In this document: piece by piece, positions 50,004-57,994 of the stretch
How positions within the stretch are numbered: position 1 is the first letter of the stretch
How the letters are laid out: each line of letters opens with the position of its first letter
Virus record (IMG/VR): IMGVR_UViG_3300032268_001605
Location: 1-64,000 of that record
Reading direction: 5' to 3' (one strand)
Length of the DNA stretch: 64,000 nucleotides
Origin: a virus
Notes under the pieces: generated by a model
What the model was told of the DNA's origin: nothing
Databases searched by the model: none
Seen by the model: only the letters and a program-made list of their open reading frames with translations
Made by a program: the position numbers and the translations under genes

Positions 50004-51534
50004 TGTATTTTTTGCTAACACAATCATATATCCTTAAATATTCATCTAAATTTATATTATCCATTTTACCCTTTCTGAATGTAAATCTGTGTTGTTTTTT
50101 CAATTGTTTATCATAATACCAAAAATTCGGTTCTGTATTGTGAATAAATTCAAACCCATTTTTTTCATAAACATTATTATCTATACTCCAATCTCTATTT
50201 GCATAAGTCACGATTTCCTCGGGATTTATCTCTCTTTCAAAATGTTTCAGTATTTTTGAAAATGCACCAATAACATTGTATTCCAGTTTAGACGCAAATC
50301 TGTATAATTCATAAGTTCCTGACTTTGATTTGTTCCCGGTAGATATTCTAAGTTTACCAAATGTCATAACACTAACTAACTCATTCTCAAAATATAATCC
50401 ATATCTTATTGAAGAATTGATATTACCTTGTAAATGATTATTTTCCAAAAATTCAGAAGAATCTTTATGATTAATTTCCATTATTTGGCACTTTCTAGCC
50501 ATTATCTTAATTTTACCTAAACCTAATAAATTATATAATCTAGATAACACAATTTCCTTTTTGTATACCCAATCATCTTCCCAAATGTGTATAAGGTTAA
50601 CACCCTTATTTTCACAAGTTTCTTTTTTATTTATGTGATATCTTTTATCTTTGAATAAGTCAGAGTGCCAATATATACCATTAAATTCTATAGCTATTTT
50701 TTTCTCTGGGATAAATATATCTAATTCTTTACCACCAAGAATCTTACGATCTCCGAATTCAACACTAAAATATTTTGATAACTCATCAAATATATCTCTC
50801 TGGGTGGTAAATTTATATGAACTAATCGGATTGCAGTTAAGACAAGGTTCTACCTTATATCTGAAGTATCTTAATCTCAACAGAGAATTTCTGATTAAAT
50901 ATTCCCTACCACATTTAGTACATAGAATTTCTAACTCGCCCTCTTTTGGTATATTTTTAATATTTAAATCCTGATACAAAGAATAGATATTCTTTTTATA
51001 TAGATTAAATCTGGTTTGTAAACTTTTCTTCAATAATAAACAATTTTGTCCAGAATATTCAACATTATATTTATTTAACATTGTATTTATCTGTTTCTCC
51101 TTTACATCAGAATTGAGTGTAGGTGAAACAAATCCATACTTTTGTATATTTGTATTCTTTTGTTTTTCCTTTACTGACTCTAACTTTGACGTGTGCTCAA
51201 CTCCCCACTTTTCTAAAGTATTTGACTTTCTTTTTTCTAAAGCTTGAGGCAATGAATACTTAACAGCACAATTTTTCGAACAAAAGTCGTTATATCCTTC
51301 TTTAAATCCAATAAATCTTTTATCTTTGTCAAAACAGACACAACATTTCGGAGTTAATTCATGATTATTCAAATAGTTATAAATTACTTGAGAAAACTTT
51401 AAACCATTCTGATTATTTAAATTTTGAAAATTTTTTAAATCTAAATAAAAATTTTTTAAATTTTTTTGAACCCATTGCTCCCTTAATTTGTTTTTGTTTA
51501 AACAACCGTTGTCGAAGAAAATATTTGTATCCAT
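49984..51534 (-). CDS. Modular homing-type endonuclease with EDxHD-like nuclease
   Basis: From ATG 51534 (MDTNIFFDNGCLNKNKLREQ) 516 residues; a start at 51576 is possible. A Cys cluster (CCVCFDKD, FCSKNCAV), three KYG-type repeats (EKQKNTNIQKYGFVSPTLNS), and a second Cys set (CTKCGREY, CLNCNP) are followed by the nuclease KELDIFIPEKKIAIEFNGIYWHSD, RYHINKKETCENKGVNLIHI, WEDDW. The shared C-terminal domain (ARKCQIMEI to TYANRDWS) ends it. It lies between the broken small gene and the MoxR ATPase gene. Confidence 0.85.
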   Translation of the reverse strand: MDTNIFFDNGCLNKNKLREQWVQKNLKNFYLDLKNFQNLNNQNGLKFSQVIYNYLNNHELTPKCCVCFDKDKRFIGFKEGYNDFCSKNCAVKYSLPQALEKRKSNTLEKWGVEHTSKLESVKEKQKNTNIQKYGFVSPTLNSDVKEKQINTMLNKYNVEYSGQNCLLLKKSLQTRFNLYKKNIYSLYQDLNIKNIPKEGELEILCTKCGREYLIRNSLLRLRYFRYKVEPCLNCNPISSYKFTTQRDIFDELSKYFSVEFGDRKILGGKELDIFIPEKKIAIEFNGIYWHSDLFKDKRYHINKKETCENKGVNLIHIWEDDWVYKKEIVLSRLYNLLGLGKIKIMARKCQIMEINHKDSSEFLENNHLQGNINSSIRYGLYFENELVSVMTFGKLRISTGNKSKSGTYELYRFASKLEYNVIGAFSKILKHFEREINPEEIVTYANRDWSIDNNVYEKNGFEFIHNTEPNFWYYDKQLKKQHRFTFRKGKMDNINLDEYLRIYDCVSKKYIKKLNR

Positions 51535-51616
51535 AGTGCTTATATAGTATATATTCAACATAGGTTCTTTCCTCATCTAAAATCATATCAAAAAAATAAA
51601 AAAAAGATAAAAAAAA

Positions 51617-51647
51617 ATTGATATTTCAAATAAACTCCTTATCTTTA
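51617..51647 (+). promoter_or_regulatory. Bacteroidetes-type primary promoter for the MoxR ATPase gene
   Basis: ATTG (51617-51620), 19 bp, TATCTTTA (51640-51647), 28 bp before ATG 51676. One base off the -7 consensus. Confidence 0.65.
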
Positions 51648-51675
51648 CATTATCAAAAATACAAAATTAAAAATT

Positions 51676-52833
51676 ATGACGAATTTTCTCGATTTATCCA
51701 AAGTAACAGATTTTTCAACAATGCCACAAGAAATCCGCGAAAGAATGAATACCCTAACTCCCCGTGAGCGTAAGTATTTTATGACGATGTGGCCCAAATC
51801 TGGTGTACTTTACATCACTTCAAAACCCGGTGTCGCCAAATCTGCAATCGCACGTTCAATCGCAGATAAAATGGGTTTCAAATACCTTGATGTTCGACTT
51901 GCAATGTCCGACGAAACCGACTTCAAATTTCCCTTCTTGAAAGACGCCGAGTACAAAGGCAATATCTTCAAAGTATCTGGATATGCTGTACCTGAATGGG
52001 CATTTGAATCAAATAACCAACCAACAATCATTCACTTTGAAGAGTTGAACAGAGCACCACAGTTTGTTAGAAATGCCGCTCTTCAAATTCTACTTGAGAG
52101 ACAGATTGGTGAATTCAAATTCAATAACACTGTCTTAATGATGGCGAGTGGGAATCTTGGTGACGAAGATGGTACCGATGTTGAAGAATTCGATAACGCT
52201 CTTAACAACCGCCTAATTCACTTCTCACATACACTTGGTGCTGATGAATGGGTTGATAACTTTGGTAAAACAAACTGTCACCCTACAATAGTATCTTATA
52301 TCAGAGCGTATCCAGAGAAACTGTATCAGAATCCTACTGAGAACACAAAGGCTTACGCTACACCACGTTCTTGGTTATTCTTGAGTGACTTTATCACTAA
52401 AAACTTTGGTATGGAATGTTCTCCAAGAGAGTTTCTACCTTACCTACAAGAAGTAGCTCACGGTTACATTGGTAATGGTGCTCAAAGATTCTTACAATAC
52501 TGTCAAGAAATGGTGAATATCACAATCCAAGATATCATCGACAGATATGATAAAGTTGAGAAAGAACTTGATAAGTACAACCGTGATAAAAACTCCGAGT
52601 TGATTCAATCACTGAAAGAGTTCGACATCAAGAAGTTTACAGAGAAACAACTTGAAAATGTGACTAAGTTCTTGAAGAGAGTTAGTGACGATGAGTTGAC
52701 AGCATATCTTCTTCACATTTTGGACAATGTTGCTGATGTAGCAGATCCGAAGATTAAGAAATTCATGCAGAACTTCAGAGACGTTCTGGTTAATATCAAA
52801 CGAATCAACAAGCCTACGAAGGATTCTAAATAG
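51676..52833 (+). CDS. MoxR-type AAA+ ATPase
   Basis: 385 residues. LYITSKPGVAKSAIARSIAD is a Walker A loop in the relaxed GxxGxAKS form of MoxR proteins; FKYLDVRLAMSDETDF, IIHFEELNRAPQFVRNAALQI (Walker B and sensor region), MMASGNLGDEDGTDVEEF and ALNNRLIHF (Arg finger) follow. The C-terminal 150 residues are helical. The expected VWA/metallopeptidase partner is encoded at 42299-43678, 8 kb away, each with its own host-type promoter. The pair probably remodels a protein or complex in the infected cell. Confidence 0.85.
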   Translation: MTNFLDLSKVTDFSTMPQEIRERMNTLTPRERKYFMTMWPKSGVLYITSKPGVAKSAIARSIADKMGFKYLDVRLAMSDETDFKFPFLKDAEYKGNIFKVSGYAVPEWAFESNNQPTIIHFEELNRAPQFVRNAALQILLERQIGEFKFNNTVLMMASGNLGDEDGTDVEEFDNALNNRLIHFSHTLGADEWVDNFGKTNCHPTIVSYIRAYPEKLYQNPTENTKAYATPRSWLFLSDFITKNFGMECSPREFLPYLQEVAHGYIGNGAQRFLQYCQEMVNITIQDIIDRYDKVEKELDKYNRDKNSELIQSLKEFDIKKFTEKQLENVTKFLKRVSDDELTAYLLHILDNVADVADPKIKKFMQNFRDVLVNIKRINKPTKDSK

Positions 52834-52842
52834 TTTTAAGTT

Positions 52843-52880
52843 ACTCTCTCTGAAATTGAAACAGAGAGAGTTTTTTTTTG
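52843..52880 (+). terminator. Terminator after the MoxR gene
   Basis: Perfect 10-bp stem ACTCTCTCTG / CAGAGAGAGT, 9-nt loop, 8 T residues. Confidence 0.88.
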
Positions 52881-52900
52881 TATAAACAAAAATGTAAAAA

Positions 52901-53113
52901 ATGAAATTTAAAATTGTTATCAAATTAAAAAACGAACTCGGTGAATTCATATCTGAAGAGATGAGTGTCACAGAGGAACAATATAGGGGACTAATGGAAG
53001 TATCTAAAGATTTTTATCTTAATGGATATGAAATGTATCTACCAAATGGTTTTATGGTAGTAGGACCAGAAATTTTGAAAAAATCAATACTAATTATACA
53101 AGTAGTCGAATAA
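52901..53113 (+). CDS. Hypothetical protein (70 aa)
   Basis: MKFKIVIKLKNELGEFISEE, then EEQYRGLMEVSKDFYLNGYE. It has the look of a small alpha/beta protein. Its stop codon abuts the start of the next gene, so the two are translationally coupled. No family recognised. Confidence 0.55.
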   Translation: MKFKIVIKLKNELGEFISEEMSVTEEQYRGLMEVSKDFYLNGYEMYLPNGFMVVGPEILKKSILIIQVVE

Positions 53114-53770
53114 ATGGAAATAAGAAAAAAATTCAAACGATTTGGTGGTGAATTCATACCGGATATTATTGAATATCTAAATGAGTTTTTGAAAAATCAA
53201 CCTGGTGTAACAATTAGTGTTGGTTGTGATTCTATACAAAAGAAGAGAAAAACTCTTTTTGCAATTACTATCATGTTATATAACCAAGATATTAAGAATG
53301 GGGCACATGTTGTTTTCTTCAGGGAGAACTTACCAAAAATACGTGATAACTTTGAGAGATTGACTCGTGAGGTTACATTTGCACATGAGTTGGCTGAATA
53401 TTTAGAGAATGAATTGTCACCAATCTATCAAAGAGAGGATTTATCCGAATTAGAGTTGAAAAAGTATAAATTTCATCTTGCAAAATGTAACGGAGAATTC
53501 TCTAACCTATCTAACTACGAAGAATATACAGTAACTAAAAATTTGACTCTTACAGAAATAGAAAAGAATTTTAAATACAAACTTGTAGATATTCACTTAG
53601 ATTTCAATCCTAAAGAAGGTCAAAATGACAGTAGAGGTTATGCTAAAAATCGTTCAAACGTTGCTTACAGGAGTTTTGTACCTTGGTTAAGAGGTACTGG
53701 TTTCAGAGTTTGGGCTAAACCATCCGCACACGCTAGTAGCTCTGCGGCTGATTTACTTGTTCAAGATTAA
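53114..53770 (+). CDS. RNase H-like (YkuK/DUF458-type) protein
   Basis: 218 residues. TISVGCDSIQKKRKTLFAIT gives the first catalytic Asp, ERLTREVTFAHELAEYL the Glu helix, VDIHLDFNPKEGQNDSRGY the second Asp, and AKPSAHASSSAADLL the closing Asp region. This is the order of the YkuK/DUF458 RNase H-like family. It probably acts on RNA or DNA-RNA hybrids. Confidence 0.7.
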   Translation: MEIRKKFKRFGGEFIPDIIEYLNEFLKNQPGVTISVGCDSIQKKRKTLFAITIMLYNQDIKNGAHVVFFRENLPKIRDNFERLTREVTFAHELAEYLENELSPIYQREDLSELELKKYKFHLAKCNGEFSNLSNYEEYTVTKNLTLTEIEKNFKYKLVDIHLDFNPKEGQNDSRGYAKNRSNVAYRSFVPWLRGTGFRVWAKPSAHASSSAADLLVQD

Positions 53771-53800
53771 ACTTTAATTAAATTTATAATTATAAAAAAT

Positions 53801-54388
53801 ATGAAAAAAGAAGAATTAAAAATTTACGGACTATCCTATGCACACTCGAATTCCGGGTCTTATATATTAGTCTTGGGTCAGATGACTGGTAATTTAAAAT
53901 TGCCCGTTATTATAAAAGCACATGAGGCTCAGATCATTGCGCTAAAGTTAGAAAATATAGAATCACCGAAGCCACTATTACAAGAGGTTGTGTATAATCT
54001 AACAGAAAATTTAGGAGTGGATTTACAACAGGTTCTAATTTCACATATATTGGAGGGTGTATTTTATTGTAAATTAATCTTTACTACACCTACTGAAGAA
54101 TTCGAAATTAACTGTTCAATTGGTGATGCCATATCACTGTCACTTTATTATAGTTGCCCAATTATGTGCTCAAAAGAGGTGATGTCAATTTCTGGTATTC
54201 ATATGAGTGAAGATGGAGAAGTTTCAGAATCTCAAGAGACACAAAATAAACAAGATAGAGATTATAAATCAGTATTATCTGTGGATAATCTACAATCGAT
54301 GTTAGATAAGGCTATTGAAAATGAAGAATATGAAATCGCATCTCAATTAAGAGATAGAATAAACGAACTAAAAAAAATGAGTAAATAA
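53801..54388 (+). CDS. Bifunctional-nuclease-domain (DUF151) plus UVR-motif protein
   Basis: 195 residues. The DUF151 domain covers about 1-130 (GSYILVLGQMTGNLKLPVII, IGDAISLSLYYSCPIMC), and the last 35 residues are a UvrB/UvrC-type motif (LDKAIENEEYEIASQLRDRI). This domain pairing is usual in Bacteroidetes chromosomes, so the gene looks host-derived. The role in phage is unknown; nucleic-acid processing or stress response are possible. Confidence 0.8.
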   Translation: MKKEELKIYGLSYAHSNSGSYILVLGQMTGNLKLPVIIKAHEAQIIALKLENIESPKPLLQEVVYNLTENLGVDLQQVLISHILEGVFYCKLIFTTPTEEFEINCSIGDAISLSLYYSCPIMCSKEVMSISGIHMSEDGEVSESQETQNKQDRDYKSVLSVDNLQSMLDKAIENEEYEIASQLRDRINELKKMSK

Positions 54389-54413
54389 CTTTAAAAAAAA
54401 ATATATTTAAACT

Positions 54414-55223
54414 ATGATTTCATGGATAGGGGGAAAATCCTCCATAAGCAAATGGATAATACCATACATACCCGAAAATATTAAAACATATTGTGAACCC
54501 TTCAGTGGAGCCTATTGGGTATATCTGAAGATGGATCTTTCTAAATATAAAGATTTGGAGGAAATTGTTTATAACGATTACAATGATTACTTGGTAAACT
54601 TTTTTATGTGCTGTAAAGAACATGAAACCTTCCATAAGTTTGTATCGAAATATAAATCTCAGGACAAAGAATTATTTTATAAGTTTCAAAAAGAGCTTTA
54701 TAAGGACAGATTATCATATCAGATGCCGGATCATGCTACAGCTGTTAAGTTTGCTTATTTATGTACTCAAGTTTGGAGTGGTTTAAATAGTGAGACAAAT
54801 AAGTTTATAGATTTAAAGGATAAATATAAATCGAAATTTGATACTTTCAAAGATAAACTAATCAATAGAAAGTTTACAGACAACTTAGATAGAATTACAA
54901 ACTTTGAAAATCTAGATTTCCAGAAAGTGATAGAAAAATACGACAATGAAAACGCATTTTTCTACGTTGATGCACCATATTACACAACAGAACATTATTA
55001 TAGTAATAATGTTTTCTCAAAAGAAGACCACGAAAGACTAGCAAACGTTTTGAAATCAATTAAAGGTAGATTTGCAATGAGTTATTACTACTTTGAAGAT
55101 TTGGAAAAATGGTTTCCTAAGAATCAATATAATTGGCAGGAAAAAGAATTTAATAAGGCGGCTATGGCAAAAGCTGGTAAAGCACAGACTAAAGCAACTG
55201 AATTATTAGTAATGAATTATTAA
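54414..55223 (+). CDS. D12-class N6-adenine DNA methyltransferase
   Basis: 269 residues. SWIGGKSSISKWIIPYIP and YCEPFSGAYWVYLKM are the SAM-binding motif I (normally F-x-G-x-G type) of Dam-like D12 enzymes; NENAFFYVDAPYYTTEHYYS holds the catalytic motif IV, here DAPY in place of DPPY. RFAMSYYYFEDLEKW and ATELLVMNY complete the pattern. It would methylate phage DNA, protecting it from host restriction; the Pro-to-Ala change may affect activity. Confidence 0.85.
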   Translation: MISWIGGKSSISKWIIPYIPENIKTYCEPFSGAYWVYLKMDLSKYKDLEEIVYNDYNDYLVNFFMCCKEHETFHKFVSKYKSQDKELFYKFQKELYKDRLSYQMPDHATAVKFAYLCTQVWSGLNSETNKFIDLKDKYKSKFDTFKDKLINRKFTDNLDRITNFENLDFQKVIEKYDNENAFFYVDAPYYTTEHYYSNNVFSKEDHERLANVLKSIKGRFAMSYYYFEDLEKWFPKNQYNWQEKEFNKAAMAKAGKAQTKATELLVMNY

Positions 55224-55224
55224 T

Positions 55225-55551
55225 ATGAAAAGAAGTAAAATCTGGATTAGGGATGCTATCAAAAATGGTTTAGTAAAATATTATACTGATCAGAAGGTCG
55301 TTGTATTTAGAAGAAAGGTTAATGGATATCCTCGTTCAATGAAAGACGGTGTTGTTTATAGGGTCAAATACACTCTACTTGATGATTTAGTTTTGATTGA
55401 AGATATAGACCACGAAGCACATAAATTTCTAAAAATACGGGAGTATAAAGTGAATAAGAGTTACGTCATACCGATAGATTTTTTAAGAGATGAATTAATT
55501 AGTGAAATTTTGGACTTTGATGAAGAGAGAGACGTCCAAATTAATAAATAA
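55225..55551 (+). CDS. Hypothetical protein (108 aa)
   Basis: Begins MKRSKIWIRDAIKNGLVKYY, basic, then beta-rich and acidic at the end. It starts 1 bp after the methyltransferase stop, so it is co-translated with it. No family recognised; the strong coupling suggests a partner of the methyltransferase. Confidence 0.55.
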   Translation: MKRSKIWIRDAIKNGLVKYYTDQKVVVFRRKVNGYPRSMKDGVVYRVKYTLLDDLVLIEDIDHEAHKFLKIREYKVNKSYVIPIDFLRDELISEILDFDEERDVQINK

Positions 55552-55571
55552 TAAAAAATTAAAATTTTTTT

Positions 55572-55787
55572 ATGTTTTTTAAACCAGGTGATAGAGTTAT
55601 AAAAAATACTGGTGGTAACAAAATGACAATAGTTTCCTGCACTGATGAAACCGCTAATTGTGTTTGGATTACAGAAAATTTTCACGAATCAACATTTAAT
55701 GTCAAAGAACTTTTACCACTCAATCAATACGATAAAATTAGAAGAGGAGAAAAAAGAGAAGATTTAATCAATCAATTACTTAAATGA
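55572..55787 (+). CDS. DUF2158-like small protein (71 aa)
   Basis: FKPGDRVIKNTGGNKMTIVS, then ANCVWITENFHESTFNVKEL match the compact beta-barrel pattern of DUF2158 (GDxVxLKSGGxxMTV...CxW). The function of the family is not established. The stop overlaps the next start (ATGA). Confidence 0.65.
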   Translation: MFFKPGDRVIKNTGGNKMTIVSCTDETANCVWITENFHESTFNVKELLPLNQYDKIRRGEKREDLINQLLK

Positions 55788-56089
55788 GGTTGTACAAATT
55801 AGTTACACAAAAAGCTACATTATGTTCCAGCCCAGATTTAGAGACTCTAGTTTCTATCGAAGATTTAAGTTCGGGAAGACCATCACTCTGTTGTTTGAGA
55901 AGAATAACCTCGGTATTTTATGAATCATCGAGAGTACTCAACATTAACGATATATTCCAATTATCTACTTTTGGTAAAACTTTAGTTTATAGACACACTT
56001 CTGGAAACATTGATTGGATTATAGACATTGAAAGAAATGAGTATAAAACCTTAAAAAGAATTTTGAAAATTAACCTAATTTTAGAATAA
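55784..56089 (+). CDS. Hypothetical protein (101 aa)
   Basis: MRLYKLVTQKATLCSSPDLE, mixed, ending in a basic helix (RNEYKTLKRILKINLILE). Its ATG overlaps the preceding stop by 4 bp. No family recognised. Confidence 0.5.
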   Translation: MRLYKLVTQKATLCSSPDLETLVSIEDLSSGRPSLCCLRRITSVFYESSRVLNINDIFQLSTFGKTLVYRHTSGNIDWIIDIERNEYKTLKRILKINLILE

Positions 56090-56120
56090 ACTACATATCG
56101 AAAATAAATATAAATTGTGT

Positions 56121-56287
56121 AATCTTGGTGGTGTAAAAAGCTCTTGGTGGCTGCCTAAAAGCACACACTGTACCTGCTCTGGCTTATAGATTGTACATCA
56201 TGCTTGTACAAATAGTGAGGTTGAGGTAGTTGGTTAATCCTCAGACAAGATTCTAAGAATCCCTATTAAAAGTAGGGATTCATTTTT
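56121..56287 (+). ncRNA. Candidate structured noncoding RNA with terminator
   Basis: This 276-bp gap has no open frame of note and is GC-richer than its surroundings. AATCTTG (56121-56127) pairs with CAAGATT (56246-56252) to close a multibranch; inside are TTGTACA / TGTACAA (56191-56211) and TGAGG / CCTCA (56216-56243), and CTGCCT could pair with AGGTAG. A CTTGGTGG element occurs twice (56124, 56143). A terminator follows. I could not match it to a known RNA family. Confidence 0.5.
56257..56287 (+). terminator. Terminator of the candidate RNA
   Basis: Perfect 9-bp stem GAATCCCTA / TAGGGATTC with a 7-nt loop, followed by ATTTTT. Confidence 0.8.
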
Positions 56288-56289
56288 CA

Positions 56290-56302
56290 TTTTTAATATA
56301 TA
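56290..56302 (+). promoter_or_regulatory. TTTTTAATATATA motif, candidate phage promoter
   Basis: Exact plus-strand copy directly after the RNA terminator and 75 bp before ATG 56378, the longest spacing of the seven. Confidence 0.5.
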
Positions 56303-56377
56303 GAATTATGAGAATCTCAAAAATGGAATAAAGGATTCAATAAGAATGGATTCTCAAAAATATACTTGTGTAAAATA

Positions 56378-57484
56378 ATGGAGAGAATAGTAAAATTTAA
56401 AGATTTTGTAACTGAAGCACTTGGTGTTCCAACTGGAATTATACCACTAGCTAAACAGTTATTCGACCACCTTGTGGATAACATTGAAAAACAAGATAGT
56501 CTTGAGGATTTAATAAAGATTCCTATTTTGATGGAAGGTAATTTTTCCATAAATGATATGAAAATCAAAAAGATAATACTTGGATTAAATTTCAACGTAT
56601 ACATTAGTGGTAAAGGAAAAATTGATTTCTTAGGTATGGGTTCACACTTTCAGAGTCATAGTGGTGTGAGTAAAAAATTTAGAGTACCTTATGTGAAGAC
56701 AAATGATACAGATGAGATTTTAATTAGTATTGACTTAGCAGTCTCCCAAGAAATTATTGGACAAAGTATTATCGATTACTTGATATCACTTAAAAATTAT
56801 TTTATACCTATCTTTGCACACGAATTAAAACATTTTTATGATAAATTCAAAAAACCAAGACAACCGTTAGCCGTCTGGACGGAATACTCCACTATATCCA
56901 AAAACAATTTTGGTGGAGTAAAGCCACTTAATGACTATCTTTTCTTGTCATACTATTTGCATGAATTTGAAAATTTAGTTAGACCTACTGAATTTGCAGC
57001 AATGTTAGATATTCATAAGATAACACCAGATAAGTTTAAAGAATATTTTGTTAATACTGAAATCTATCAATTTTTGAAACAGGGTCAGAATTTCTCTCTT
57101 TCGAACCTCAAAAATGATTTGAAAAATTACCTAATACAAATGGTATCGATATTGTGTGACTTGGGATATAACCCAATACAAATTATTAAACTTGGTTCAG
57201 ATTCGATTGTTGAATTAATATTGAAAGAGTTCTATGAAAATATTCTAACTTGGAAAGGAGACACATTAGAAAAATTTTTATTCCCATTAGGAAAACATCC
57301 TATGAGATTCATTGGAAAAAAAGATGAATATTTTGATGATTATTTAAATAAAATCCTTAAATTTGGATCCGATTATAAGAAGTTCTATGAAAACGAAGAA
57401 AAGTTCTTGAAATCTGAATCAACTAAAATGATCAAAAAACTTTCTGGATTATACGCACTTACAGACATTTATAAAAAGAAATAA
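56378..57484 (+). CDS. HExxH metallopeptidase-like protein with targeting-like leader
   Basis: From ATG 56378 (MERIVKFKDFVTEALG), 368 residues; an upstream ATG at 56366 adds 4. The leader has V-T-E followed by Ala, close to the T4 capsid-targeting peptide. The motif FAHELKHFYDKF (about 144-155) is an HExxH zinc site, with RPTEFAAMLD about 55 residues later as a possible third-ligand region. It may be a protease carried in the virion; the substrate is unknown. Confidence 0.6.
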   Translation: MERIVKFKDFVTEALGVPTGIIPLAKQLFDHLVDNIEKQDSLEDLIKIPILMEGNFSINDMKIKKIILGLNFNVYISGKGKIDFLGMGSHFQSHSGVSKKFRVPYVKTNDTDEILISIDLAVSQEIIGQSIIDYLISLKNYFIPIFAHELKHFYDKFKKPRQPLAVWTEYSTISKNNFGGVKPLNDYLFLSYYLHEFENLVRPTEFAAMLDIHKITPDKFKEYFVNTEIYQFLKQGQNFSLSNLKNDLKNYLIQMVSILCDLGYNPIQIIKLGSDSIVELILKEFYENILTWKGDTLEKFLFPLGKHPMRFIGKKDEYFDDYLNKILKFGSDYKKFYENEEKFLKSESTKMIKKLSGLYALTDIYKKK

Positions 57485-57486
57485 CT

Positions 57487-57666
57487 ATGAAACTACAATC
57501 AATTTGGAACTGGGAACTTTGGCACAAACTAAAAGGTGAATCAAATTTAGTAAAAGAAAAACCACAATTCGTCAAAGAAATTTTTGAGAAAGACAAAAGT
57601 GAAAAATCAGAAGATAATACTCTAGAAAAAAATTCTAATGACGATGGAAAAAATCAAACTATTTGA
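57487..57666 (+). CDS. Small charged protein (59 aa)
   Basis: MKLQSIWNWELWHKLKGESN, then a Lys/Glu-rich tail ending NDDGKNQTI. It starts 2 bp after the metallopeptidase stop and overlaps the next gene by 26 bp. The aromatic-rich start differs from the shared leader. Position and coupling make it likely real; function unknown. Confidence 0.45.
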   Translation: MKLQSIWNWELWHKLKGESNLVKEKPQFVKEIFEKDKSEKSEDNTLEKNSNDDGKNQTI

Positions 57667-57991
57667 AAATTTTAATTACTCTTCTTTTGAAGAGGTAGAT
57701 GATTTACTCTTATCATTACAAGATCAAGGAATACTAAAGTTGAAAAATAAACCCTCCTTCCTAATCGAAACAGAAGAAGAAGAGGGAATCGGAGCACCTC
57801 AAATCGTCACTAGATACTCTATCACTAAAGATTTGGGTAAAATAGATTCAATCCAAAAACTTGAGACACTCGAAAACTTGTTGAGAGATTTTAGACAAGC
57901 AATGTCTAGAATTGGTACATTCGGTGATTACCTCATAGATTTAGGCGCAAAAGAATGGGAAGTCAAATTACCAGTACCAGATAAGATATAA
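57641..57991 (+). pseudogene. 5' part of a phage gene split by the IS607-like element
   Basis: From ATG 57641: MEKIKLFENFNYSSFEEVDD, a clear shared-leader start, to KLPVPDKI and a stop that is created by the element's end. The 117-residue fragment parallels 39481-40116 (leader, then LPIPEN). The 3' part is at 59977-60327. The intact gene would be about 230 residues. Confidence 0.75.
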
Positions 57992-57994
57992 ATT

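Noticed and set aside
56121-56252. A tmRNA gene
   Set aside because: The segment 'ggctgcctaa' recalls the region after a tmRNA tag, but there is no tRNA-like acceptor end, T-arm consensus or CCA, and no tag frame.
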